Shown: positions 1 through 6,699 of the stretch, one piece after another
Layout: each line of letters opens with the position of its first letter
Numbering within the stretch: the stretch's first letter is position 1
IMG/VR virus record: IMGVR_UViG_3300048879_000412
Location: 1 to 24,096 of that record
Length of the DNA: 24,096 bases
From: a virus
Direction: 5' to 3' (one strand)
Notes under the pieces: model-generated
Seen by the model: only the letters and a program-made list of their open reading frames with translations
What the model was told of the DNA's origin: nothing
Database searches by the model: none
Position numbers and translations under genes: made by a program

Positions 1-1104
1 TTGCACGATGTAGAAAAATTAAAAACCTACGCATTCCCTGAACCTGAGAAAAAAGAAAGCTCATCAGGTATAAAAAGTCTTACGGGAAAACAATACACGC
101 CAAAACAACATTTGCTACTTATCACCGCAGATGATTGGGAGGAGTTCGTCGTGGAATGGGGGACTTTTCAGAAAGACACCTATCACCTCGTTACTAGACT
201 GGGCGGCGCGTACGATAAAGGGATAGATGTCGCGTGTTTTTTAACTGGTGATGGATTTCAGGGGGAATGGCATAATTTTCAATGCAAATACTATAAGGGC
301 GATCCGCTTACGCCGCGCACTGCAGTTTCCGAAATAGGAAAGATTTTATGGCACATTTATTCAGGCGAAATTACCGCACCCTCTGCCTATTATTTTTTCG
401 CTCCGAAAGACTGTGGGCCATCTCTTAAGAAGCTTTTATTAAATATACCTGATCTAAAAGGCGAATTAATCAACAGATGGGAAGACTGGTGTTCAAAAAC
501 CATAACTTCTACTCAAACGATCTCGTTGGATGGAGATTTTGAAACATTTGTAAATGAGTTTGATTTTAGCATTTTTAAATTCAAGCCATTGGATGAGGTA
601 ATAGAAGAGCATAGGAAGACACCTTATTTTACCAATAGATTTGGTGGAGGACTACCGGACAGGCCTCCAGCCCAAACCCCTCCAACTGAAATCATGAATA
701 CTGAAACAAGATATGTAACACAGCTACACGAGGCTTACGCTGATCATCACAAGAAGCCGATAAATGAATTTGATTTAGAGCAGGACATAAACTTTAAACC
801 ACACTTTGATAGGCAAAGAGAGTCTTTTTATTCAGCAGAATCCCTAAGAACATTTGCGCGTGATTCTGTGCCTCCTGGCACTTATGAAGCACTAAAAAAT
901 GAAATGTATGATGGTGTGGTTGATACAGCTGAAACTGTGCACTCAGATGGCTACCAAAGGCTCACTGAGGTTTTGAAAGAAGCAAAGAACACGCCTTTAG
1001 ATTCTAACGAGCTAGTTCACGTTACAAAAGTGAAGGACAGATTCGGCATTTGCCACCAATTGGCTAATGAAGACAAATTAACCTGGGTAAAAAAAGATGG
1101 ATAA
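1..1104 (+). CDS. ABC-3C system effector: REase-like domain plus ABC-3C C-terminal domain
   Basis: Predicted nuclease effector of an ABC-three-component conflict system. The N-terminal part (about residues 40-130) reads as a restriction-endonuclease-like (Mrr-type) fold. A helix with W46-E47 precedes a Gly-rich turn, then D72-K-G-I-D76, and after a spacer Q94-C-K96, matching the D...QxK core. The C-terminal part (about 235-365) has the HF-RQRE-FYSAESLR and GICHQLANED signatures that I recognise from ABC-3C C-terminal domains. It overlaps the next gene by 8 bases, so the two are probably translationally coupled. The frame opens with TTG at the first base of the window, so the true start may lie upstream and the N-terminus may be incomplete. 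Base composition is clearly more AT-rich than the phage genes after 3461. The family assignment is from recalled motifs; cleavage activity is inferred. Confidence 0.75.
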   Translation: MHDVEKLKTYAFPEPEKKESSSGIKSLTGKQYTPKQHLLLITADDWEEFVVEWGTFQKDTYHLVTRLGGAYDKGIDVACFLTGDGFQGEWHNFQCKYYKGDPLTPRTAVSEIGKILWHIYSGEITAPSAYYFFAPKDCGPSLKKLLLNIPDLKGELINRWEDWCSKTITSTQTISLDGDFETFVNEFDFSIFKFKPLDEVIEEHRKTPYFTNRFGGGLPDRPPAQTPPTEIMNTETRYVTQLHEAYADHHKKPINEFDLEQDINFKPHFDRQRESFYSAESLRTFARDSVPPGTYEALKNEMYDGVVDTAETVHSDGYQRLTEVLKEAKNTPLDSNELVHVTKVKDRFGICHQLANEDKLTWVKKDG

Positions 1105-1597
1105 AGCATTAAAATCTGAGCATATCTTTAATAGCGCCATTGAGACAGGTATCCGATCGCTATGCATACTGGCTGAAGATACAGATATGCAATATGACTT
1201 ACAGCAACTTTTGGCATTTGATCATCTTGTAGTGCATACTGGTGATGTAGAGAATGCCCCACCTAGTTTGCACCCCAACATACTGCAACGTAACGGAGAG
1301 CTGTTGGTGCGACGCCCTCTTATTGAACGAGGGCTTTTGCTTATGGAGAGTAAAGGTTTATTAAAGCGCTCTATTAGCTCAGATGGCTTTTATTATTCAG
1401 CTACAGATTTAGCTACTGCATTCATAGATAGTTTGACTAACGAGTACATCATCGAATTGCGGGAACGTGCGCGATGGGCAGTAGAGAAATATAAGGATTA
1501 TGGAAATAGGTTTTTTGCAGAGGTATTTAATAATGCCTTTGATCGGTGGAGTGAAGAATTTCAGGTTGCTGAAATTTCAATAAAGCAGGCAAGCTAG
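1097..1597 (+). CDS. ABC-3C system middle component
   Basis: A 166-residue protein encoded between the nuclease-like effector and the SMC-like ATPase, the usual place of the ABC-3C middle component. Recognisable family features are the SLHP motif followed by GELLVRR (about residues 55-73), then a long helix ending in a glycine turn (ESKGLL). Next comes a short strand pair with the F-Y-Y-S-A-T pattern, which looks like a winged-helix wing, and a C-terminal helix with ELRERARW. No catalytic residues are apparent. The expected role is an adaptor linking the ATPase to the effector. The ATG overlaps the end of the upstream gene by 8 bases, and the gene stops 9 bases before the ATPase start, so all three are likely one transcript. 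The C-terminal residues after RARW are less typical. Confidence 0.75.
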   Translation: MDKALKSEHIFNSAIETGIRSLCILAEDTDMQYDLQQLLAFDHLVVHTGDVENAPPSLHPNILQRNGELLVRRPLIERGLLLMESKGLLKRSISSDGFYYSATDLATAFIDSLTNEYIIELRERARWAVEKYKDYGNRFFAEVFNNAFDRWSEEFQVAEISIKQAS

Positions 1598-1606
1598 GGT
1601 ACAGAT

Positions 1607-3442
1607 GTGGAATTAAGGTTTTTAAAATTTGTCGGGCCTAAGAAAGAACCAGCAGAAGTCTCTTTTGACTCTGGTTTAAACTTAATCTATGGGCCTTCAA
1701 ATACGGGGAAATCATCTATTTTAGATGCGATTGATTTCATGTTTGCTCGTGAACGTTCACTCAAGGAAATCCCTGAGCATGAGGGATATGATCAGATTTT
1801 TCTAGGAATTGAATTCTCTAACGACGAGCAATTTACTTTTGTACGTAATATTACTGGTGGCGATTATCAGTGCTTTCCTGGGCTTCATAAAGAAAAGCCT
1901 GAGGACTTAAAGCCTGATATACTAAAAGCGAAAAAAGCTACAAAGAAGCATCCTGCAATAACCGAGTTCATTCTACAAAGAATCGGGTTGGATAACAAAA
2001 AACTAAAGAAGAATGCTGATAACAAAACTATTAGCCTAACGCTTCGCAATTTGTTGCCACTCACCTTAATAAGCGAGACAAATATTCAAAAAGAAGGGTC
2101 TCCCTTTATTAGCGAACAATATACTGAGCAAACAGAGCATAAATCCAGATTAAAACTTCTTTTGACTGGGGTGGATGATAGCACTCTATTACCAGCTGAG
2201 GCAGAAAGTAGAAGGGTTTCATACAATGCTCGCATTGAGTTTATAGATGAACTAATAAACGAGCATTCAGAAAAAATTGAAAATGATATACCTGAAGATG
2301 ACTCGCAAGAAGAACTGCAGTCTCAAAGAGAAAAATTGTCTAAAACTATTGAGCGTGAACATTCGCTTTTAGAAAGTACGGAAGAACAATATGGCTTACT
2401 TATATCCGAAAGGACTGGTTTCCGAAAAGAACTAGAACAAAACGAAGAAAGAGAAGCTGAAATTTCGGAGATGCTTGGACGATTTAGCTTATTAAAAGAG
2501 CAATATCTTTCGGACATCAAACGACTGGAAAATATATGCGAGGCAGGCTCCATAATAGCCGTATTGCCTTCTGAGAAATGTCCTTTGTGTGGTAGCAAAG
2601 TTTCTGAGAGTCAAGAACACGAAAATTGTGATGGGAATTTGAAGGACATCGTAATTGCTGCGGAGTCAGAAAAAAGAAAGTTGGCAAAGCTATACGAAGA
2701 ATTGATGGATGCAATGAATCAGCTGAAGCTAGAGAAAAAAAATATACAAGATAAAATACCAAAAATCTCAAAGAACATTAGCTCCGTAAACGAAAAATTA
2801 TCTGAATTGAATCCCGAGTTATCATCCAAACGCAGAAATTATACAGATTTACTGGATATCAAATTGAGTATTGATCACTCTCTTGAAATGTTTGAGCAAT
2901 TAGGAAAATTGCAAGAAAAAAAGGCGGCTTTAGAAAAAAGTGCGCCAGAAGAAAAAGCCTCTGATTCCAGCGAAACTTCATTGCCAACAAAAGCGATCAA
3001 TGACCTTGCACAGTATTTAAAAGAATTGCTCGAAAACTGGCATTTTACAAATTCTGATAATGTTTATTTTGATAAAGAAACGGGTGACTTTGTAATTAGT
3101 GGGAAGCATAGAATTAGCAATGGTAAGGGGTATAGAGCAATCACCCATGCTGCTGCGACTTTGGCGCTTATGAAATTTTGTGAAGAAAGAGATCAAGCAC
3201 ACCCAGGATTTGTATTATTAGATTCTCCGCTTTTGGCATATGAGGAGCCAGATAATGAAGAAGATGATTTAACAGGTACGGATGTTAACAAAATGTTTTT
3301 TGATTACGTCAGCAACTGGAAATCTCGGCAAGTTATAATTTTCGAGAATAAAAAGTCTATCCCCAGTGAGTATGCTTCTGGAGAGCAGATCATACACTTC
3401 ACCAAAAATGAAACAGGAAGATACGGCTTCTTTCCAGTATAG
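1607..3442 (+). CDS. ABC-3C system ATPase (SMC/Rad50-like)
   Basis: A 611-residue ATPase of the SMC/Rad50/RecN type. Walker A is GPSNTGKSS at residues 29-37. Two long, charged, Glu/Lys-rich segments of coiled-coil character (about 195-320 and 340-450) flank a zinc-hook-like C325-P-L-C328. Walker B is GFVLLDSP (534-541, D539), followed by the DSPLLAYEE stretch. The C-terminus keeps an FEN motif in an ATPase-like core. Such proteins sense foreign or aberrant DNA and license the effector in ABC-3C systems (established family logic, Krishnan and co-workers' ABC ATPase classification). I choose GTG at 1607 because AGGG lies just upstream and the encoded N-terminus (MELRFLKFVG) fits the first strand of the ATPase fold. 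An ATG at 1605 is in another frame. Eighteen bases after its stop the composition changes to phage type. Confidence 0.85.
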   Translation: MELRFLKFVGPKKEPAEVSFDSGLNLIYGPSNTGKSSILDAIDFMFARERSLKEIPEHEGYDQIFLGIEFSNDEQFTFVRNITGGDYQCFPGLHKEKPEDLKPDILKAKKATKKHPAITEFILQRIGLDNKKLKKNADNKTISLTLRNLLPLTLISETNIQKEGSPFISEQYTEQTEHKSRLKLLLTGVDDSTLLPAEAESRRVSYNARIEFIDELINEHSEKIENDIPEDDSQEELQSQREKLSKTIEREHSLLESTEEQYGLLISERTGFRKELEQNEEREAEISEMLGRFSLLKEQYLSDIKRLENICEAGSIIAVLPSEKCPLCGSKVSESQEHENCDGNLKDIVIAAESEKRKLAKLYEELMDAMNQLKLEKKNIQDKIPKISKNISSVNEKLSELNPELSSKRRNYTDLLDIKLSIDHSLEMFEQLGKLQEKKAALEKSAPEEKASDSSETSLPTKAINDLAQYLKELLENWHFTNSDNVYFDKETGDFVISGKHRISNGKGYRAITHAAATLALMKFCEERDQAHPGFVLLDSPLLAYEEPDNEEDDLTGTDVNKMFFDYVSNWKSRQVIIFENKKSIPSEYASGEQIIHFTKNETGRYGFFPV

Positions 3443-3450
3443 TGCCTAGG

Positions 3451-3460
3451 GTATAATACC
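3451..3460. promoter_or_regulatory. Small palindrome containing TATAAT before the gpZ-like gene
   Basis: The bases from 3450 to 3460 read GGTATAATACC, a 5-bp inverted repeat around a central A, and TATAAT lies at 3452-3457. It resembles a -10 element, but it is too close to the ATG at 3461 to drive a leadered transcript of that gene, and no matching -35 hexamer is visible 16-18 bases upstream. It could be a small operator or chance. It sits exactly at the compositional seam between the defence operon and the phage genes. Confidence 0.25.
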
Positions 3461-4045
3461 ATGACCTTCGATATCACAGTACAACACGACTTCAAGAAAT
3501 TGAGGCGGCAGTTAAACGCGCTTGAAACCAAGGTCGCTCCGCAGGCAACGATCCGCACCCTCAACCGTGTGGCCGAGAGTGCAAAGGTAGCAAGCACCAG
3601 ACACATCGCCCCGCAAATGAACAGCAGGCAGGCTGCTGTCAAACGCCGGATCGAAACGCAGCGTGCCACGTTCAAACGGCTTTGGGTAACGCTGGTGGCA
3701 CGCGACCGTGCGCTGCAGTTGATTGAGTTCGTGGTTGGCAGCAAGAAGCCAACCCAACAACCAGGTGGTAAGCGTGGGCTGGTCAAAGCGAAAGTGTACG
3801 GCAAGACACGGACGTTGACCGATGCCTTCATCGCCCCGCGCAGAACTGGCGACAGCAAAACAACGGTTTACATCCGCAAAAGCAAGAAGCGCAAACCGCT
3901 CAAACTGTTGTACGGCCCTGGCATCATGCAGTTGTTCCGACAGAAAGAAAACGATGCCATCATGCAGGCAACGGTGCGCGAACGATTCGGAATCGAATTC
4001 GCACGAAATCTTGCCTTCTACATCAACCGTTTCAAACGCCGCTAG
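3461..4045 (+). CDS. Minor tail protein Z homologue (gpZ family)
   Basis: A 194-residue, strongly basic protein. Its N-terminal half has the gpZ-like arrangement: a short beta start (MTFDITVQHD), then a helix with LETKVAPQATIRTLNRVAESAK, then a segment that crosses to RFGIEFARNLAFYINRF at the end. In lambda, gpZ acts at tail completion near the head-proximal end and sits between FII and U. Here the FII-like and U-like genes (12704 and 13036) are adjacent, and this gene is about 9 kb upstream, ahead of the packaging genes. ATG at 3461 has only a weak AGGG upstream, and a TATAAT-containing palindrome lies directly before it. The family call rests on recalled sequence pattern. The function in this phage is inferred. 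Confidence 0.7.
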   Translation: MTFDITVQHDFKKLRRQLNALETKVAPQATIRTLNRVAESAKVASTRHIAPQMNSRQAAVKRRIETQRATFKRLWVTLVARDRALQLIEFVVGSKKPTQQPGGKRGLVKAKVYGKTRTLTDAFIAPRRTGDSKTTVYIRKSKKRKPLKLLYGPGIMQLFRQKENDAIMQATVRERFGIEFARNLAFYINRFKRR

Positions 4046-4075
4046 ATCTGGCTGAATCCAGTGGATTAGTCACAG

Positions 4076-4105
4076 GTACTCCGGAGGGGTCCCCCTTACG
4101 GGTAC
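4076..4105. repeat. 30-bp interrupted dyad, candidate cosN-like site
   Basis: The symmetry centre is at 4090.5. Outer arms GTAC (4076-4079) and GTAC (4102-4105) pair, as do C4081/G4100. The inner arms AGGGG (4085-4089) and CCCCT (4092-4096) pair around a TC centre. Ten of fifteen positions are Watson-Crick and two more are G-T. This kind of imperfect twofold symmetry is what a dimeric endonuclease such as terminase nicks in cos phages, but a repressor operator would look similar. Confidence 0.45.
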
Positions 4106-4208
4106 GCCGAGGGCGCGGCGTTTTACTAGGGTCAGAATGAAAAAAAGCATTTCGTTTCGTTTTTTTGAAGCGCTAACCTTTGTATATCAAAGACTTAGTA
4201 TCTAAAAA

Positions 4209-4240
4209 AGCGAAATGGGGTCTGCAGCGGCCATTTCGCT
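4209..4240. repeat. Perfect 10-bp inverted repeat (stem-loop) upstream of methyltransferase
   Basis: AGCGAAATGG at 4209-4218 is exactly complementary to CCATTTCGCT at 4231-4240, with a 12-base loop. No T-tract follows, so it is not a standard intrinsic terminator. It lies 44 bases upstream of the methyltransferase ATG and could be a terminase or autoregulatory binding site, or a leader RNA hairpin. Confidence 0.6.
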
Positions 4241-4284
4241 AACGTGCTGTATGCACAGAATTTAACAACAAAACAGGAAAGATT

Positions 4285-5520
4285 ATGAAAGTCGAACTGA
4301 TCGAAATCGGTCGGGTGATTCCGTATGCGCGTAATCCCCGCAAGAATGAAGCTGCCATTGCCAAAGTAGCCGCCTCGATTAAGGAGTACGGTTTCCGCCA
4401 GCCTATCGTGGTGGATGAGGAAATGGTTATCATTGCGGGTCACACGCGCCTGCAGGCCGCGCAGACGCTGGCATTAAAGAAAGTCCCCGTGCATGTGGCT
4501 ACCGGCCTCACACCGGCGCAGATAAAGGCATACCGGCTGGCCGACAACCGCACACATGAAGACGCTGAATGGGACGAAGAACTGCTGGCGATTGAACTCG
4601 GTGAATTGAATGATCTGGGTTTCGATTTAGATCTGACCGGCTTTGATGCGATTGAACTGGAAGAGCTGCTCGATGGTGCAGCGATGGATGGATTAACCGA
4701 AGATGATGCCATTCCGGAAGCGCCGGAAGTGCCTGTCTCCAAGGAAGGTGATATCTGGCTGCTGGGTGATCACAAGCTGATCTGCGGTGACAGCACCAAG
4801 GCCAAGACTATGAAGGCGTTGATGGGTGACGAGCTGGCCGACATGGTGTTCACCGATCCACCCTACAATGTCGATTATGGTCAAACCATGAAAGACAACG
4901 TGCGCGGCACTAAGCGCAAAATCAAAAATGATAATCTCGGTGCGGATTTTAAGAAATTCCTCACAGATGCCTGCACTGAGATGGTGAAAGTCTGCAAGGG
5001 AGCTTTGTACATCTGCATGTCCTCCTCCGAACTACACACCCTCCACAGCGCCTTTGCAGATGCCGGTGGGAAGTGGTCGACCTTCATCATCTGGGGGAAG
5101 AATCACTTCACCATGGGTCGCTCCGATTATCAACGCCAGTACGAGCCGATCCTTTATGGCTGGCCGGAGGGCAATAAACATTTCTGGTGTGGTGCGCGTG
5201 ATCAAAGCGATCTGTGGCATTACGATAAACCGAAAAGCAACGATCTGCATCCGACCATGAAGCCGGTGGAGCTGGTGTGCCGTGCGCTCACGAACTCCAG
5301 TAAAACCAAGGATATCGTGCTGGACTCGTTTGGCGGCTCCGGCACAACCCTGATCGCTGCCGAGAAATTGCAACGTAGAGCGCGGTTGATTGAACTTGAT
5401 CCAGCCTATGTCGATGTGATTGTGCAGCGCTGGGAAGAGTTCACCGGCAAAAGCGCGATGCTTGCCGGTGAAAAGAAGTCCTTTAAGGACGTTGCTAAAA
5501 AGCGTCAGGCGGCTTCCTGA
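4285..5520 (+). CDS. ParB-domain DNA adenine/cytosine-N4 methyltransferase
   Basis: A 411-residue SAM-dependent DNA amino-methyltransferase with an N-terminal ParB/Srx-like domain. Residues 1-90 carry the ParB signature: NPRK at 17-20, then IKEYGFRQPIVVD and the AGHTRL box at 51-56. The catalytic domain follows: DPPY at 191-194 (motif IV), HPTMKP at 322-327, and the SAM-binding FGGSGTT at 349-355 with LIELDPAYVD after it. Motif IV before motif I indicates the beta class (N6-adenine or N4-cytosine). No cognate restriction gene is adjacent, so it is probably an orphan phage methylase that protects or marks phage DNA. The ParB part may bind DNA near the packaging site; that is inference. The start is supported by AGGAAAG eight bases upstream. 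The 3' end overlaps the convergent DUF3489 gene by 16 bases. Confidence 0.9.
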   Translation: MKVELIEIGRVIPYARNPRKNEAAIAKVAASIKEYGFRQPIVVDEEMVIIAGHTRLQAAQTLALKKVPVHVATGLTPAQIKAYRLADNRTHEDAEWDEELLAIELGELNDLGFDLDLTGFDAIELEELLDGAAMDGLTEDDAIPEAPEVPVSKEGDIWLLGDHKLICGDSTKAKTMKALMGDELADMVFTDPPYNVDYGQTMKDNVRGTKRKIKNDNLGADFKKFLTDACTEMVKVCKGALYICMSSSELHTLHSAFADAGGKWSTFIIWGKNHFTMGRSDYQRQYEPILYGWPEGNKHFWCGARDQSDLWHYDKPKSNDLHPTMKPVELVCRALTNSSKTKDIVLDSFGGSGTTLIAAEKLQRRARLIELDPAYVDVIVQRWEEFTGKSAMLAGEKKSFKDVAKKRQAAS

Positions 5521-6008
5521 TCCTCCGGCAGGATATGATAGCCGTGCTTACCATCGCCGTTGGTAAACCCTTTAACTGGTATGCCGTGCTTTTTACGCAT
5601 GTTGGAGAGATGGCCGCGTACCGAGTGAGGCTTCCAGCCGGTGGCATCGATTAGCTCGGCCATGGTTGCTCCTTCCTCGCGGGATAGGAGGCTAATGATA
5701 ATCGACTGCTTGGTTTCGCGTTTCGGCTCGTTACTTGGCGTTACATCCTGTTTCTCCGCGCTACATGACGTTACGCTTTGTTTCTGGGTGTTACCAACCG
5801 CTTCATGTCCTGCATCGCTGATCAGGTAAATCTCCTCACCGCGATCGGAGAAGCGTTTATTGATCACGCCTTTGGCAAGCATTGAGTCGAGGCTCTTTTG
5901 CCTGATCATGGGGTTTTTAATATCCGTCATGAAGGTGGTTACGCAGGAAGCTGGCGATTTTGCAGCTTCGGAAAGAATTGCAGCTTGTGCAGTTGATAGT
6001 TTGGTCAT
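5505..6008 (-). CDS. DUF3489 domain protein, putative DNA-binding regulator
   Basis: A 167-residue protein and the only convincing minus-strand gene in the window. The C-terminal half (about residues 98-162) matches the DUF3489 pattern: a helix KQSIIISLLSREEG, then TMAELIDATGWKPHSVRGHL, which has helix-turn-helix spacing, then a wing-like NGDGKHGYHI strand pair. The N-terminal 70 residues also look like a small winged helix (LSTAQAAIL, then GVINKRF and EEIYLISDAG). The two parts are joined by a Ser/Thr/Gln-rich linker with a short KQxVT repeat. The start at 6008 has AAGGAG seven bases upstream on the minus strand. It is divergent from the small terminase (118-base gap) and convergent with the methyltransferase. 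A transcriptional regulator of the late genes is plausible but not shown. Confidence 0.75.
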   Translation of the reverse strand: MTKLSTAQAAILSEAAKSPASCVTTFMTDIKNPMIRQKSLDSMLAKGVINKRFSDRGEEIYLISDAGHEAVGNTQKQSVTSCSAEKQDVTPSNEPKRETKQSIIISLLSREEGATMAELIDATGWKPHSVRGHLSNMRKKHGIPVKGFTNGDGKHGYHILPEDQEAA

Positions 6009-6126
6009 GATTAACTCCTTGGTTTGGTTAACAATTTGCCCTTAAGGACACCACGATGAATGCTTCGATTCGGAACTTAATCAAGTCAATTCGATGGAAA
6101 AAGTTGAATAAAGTGAGTGTCTTAGT

Positions 6127-6699
6127 ATGCCAACCATGTATCCAGTTACCACGATTGCCAAGTTGTTCGGCGTATCCGAGCGACGTGTGCAGCAATATGC
6201 CCAGGATGGCATCATCCCGAAGCCGGTCAAAGGGCAGTACGAGCTGGTGGCATGCGTGCGCGGCCTTATCAATTATCTGCAGCAGCGTGCTTTCGGTCAG
6301 GGTGTAGCCCCGCAGGATACGCATCTGGAACGAGCGCGATTATTGAAGGCGCAGGCAGATATGGCCGAGATCGAACTGGCCGAGCGTACCGGCAAGCTGG
6401 TGACGGTGGAACGAGTGGAAACGGATTGGTCGGAAATGGTCACGGCCTGCCGCGCCAAGATGCTCAGTATTCCGACTAAAACCGCGTACCAGATCGCACA
6501 TTTGGAAAACCCACAAGAGATTGAGAAATTCCTCAAGCGCATCATCTATGAGGCGCTGGCGGAGATGGCTGCCCATGATTCAGACGAAGACATATCAGCA
6601 GATGATGAAGACGGTGATGCAGGCTTGGATGCCACCACCGGAGCTGACGGTGAGCCAGTGGGCGGATCAGAACCGGAGGCTGAGTCCGGAAGCGAGTAG
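6127..6699 (+). CDS. terS: Terminase small subunit, Nu1-like
   Basis: A 190-residue DNA-recognition subunit of the packaging motor. Residues 6-35 form the winged-helix DNA-binding motif (VTTIAKLFGVSERRVQQYAQ, then DGIIPKP), typical of the Nu1 family. Next comes a helical segment with LERARLLKAQADMAEIELAERTGKLV (about 70-95), which in Nu1 mediates self-assembly, then a helix with CRAKMLSIPTKTA. The C-terminus (about 150-190) is very acidic and repetitive. It overlaps the large-subunit reading frame and is probably the gpA contact region. The start codon has no strong ribosome site. ATG at 6136 is an alternative, but it would shorten the protein by only three residues. A stop at 6109 prevents a longer frame. 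Confidence 0.85.
   Translation: MPTMYPVTTIAKLFGVSERRVQQYAQDGIIPKPVKGQYELVACVRGLINYLQQRAFGQGVAPQDTHLERARLLKAQADMAEIELAERTGKLVTVERVETDWSEMVTACRAKMLSIPTKTAYQIAHLENPQEIEKFLKRIIYEALAEMAAHDSDEDISADDEDGDAGLDATTGADGEPVGGSEPEAESGSE

Larger units (their letters stand above)
4046..4284. other. Noncoding region with nested dyads; candidate cos/terminase recognition region
   Basis: This 239-base gap is the longest noncoding stretch of the window. It contains a 30-bp interrupted dyad (4076-4105), a GC-rich block (4106-4120), an A7 tract (4140-4146) facing a T7 tract (4160-4166), a short dyad with TATAT centre (4178-4192), and a perfect 10-bp stem-loop (4209-4240). Then comes a small GTGC/GCAC hairpin and the AGGAAAG ribosome site for the methyltransferase. 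No reading frame of note crosses it. A phage with Nu1/gpA-type terminase needs a cos region on the terminase side of the late operon, and this is the only dyad-rich noncoding DNA here. The functional assignment is inference; no nick site can be fixed from the sequence alone. Confidence 0.45.

Noticed and set aside
1607-3442. Reading the SMC-like ATPase as a housekeeping RecN or Rad50 repair protein.
   Set aside because: It is too short for Rad50, lacks a nuclease partner of SbcD type, and sits in an operon with ABC-3C effector and middle component.
5690-5800. Repeated GTTAC units on the plus strand, considered as an operator or CRISPR-like array.
   Set aside because: The units are irregular and are explained by the repetitive Ser/Thr/Gln linker of the minus-strand DUF3489 gene.
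6056-6307. A short plus-strand frame in front of and overlapping the small terminase.
   Set aside because: AAGGA stands before its ATG, but most of it overlaps the Nu1-like gene in another frame and its sequence has no coherent fold pattern. A short leader peptide cannot be fully excluded.
6521-6574. Extension of the large terminase to the first ATG of the frame at 6521.
   Set aside because: The added residues are Arg/Ser-rich shadow of the small terminase, and a better spaced GGAG precedes 6575.
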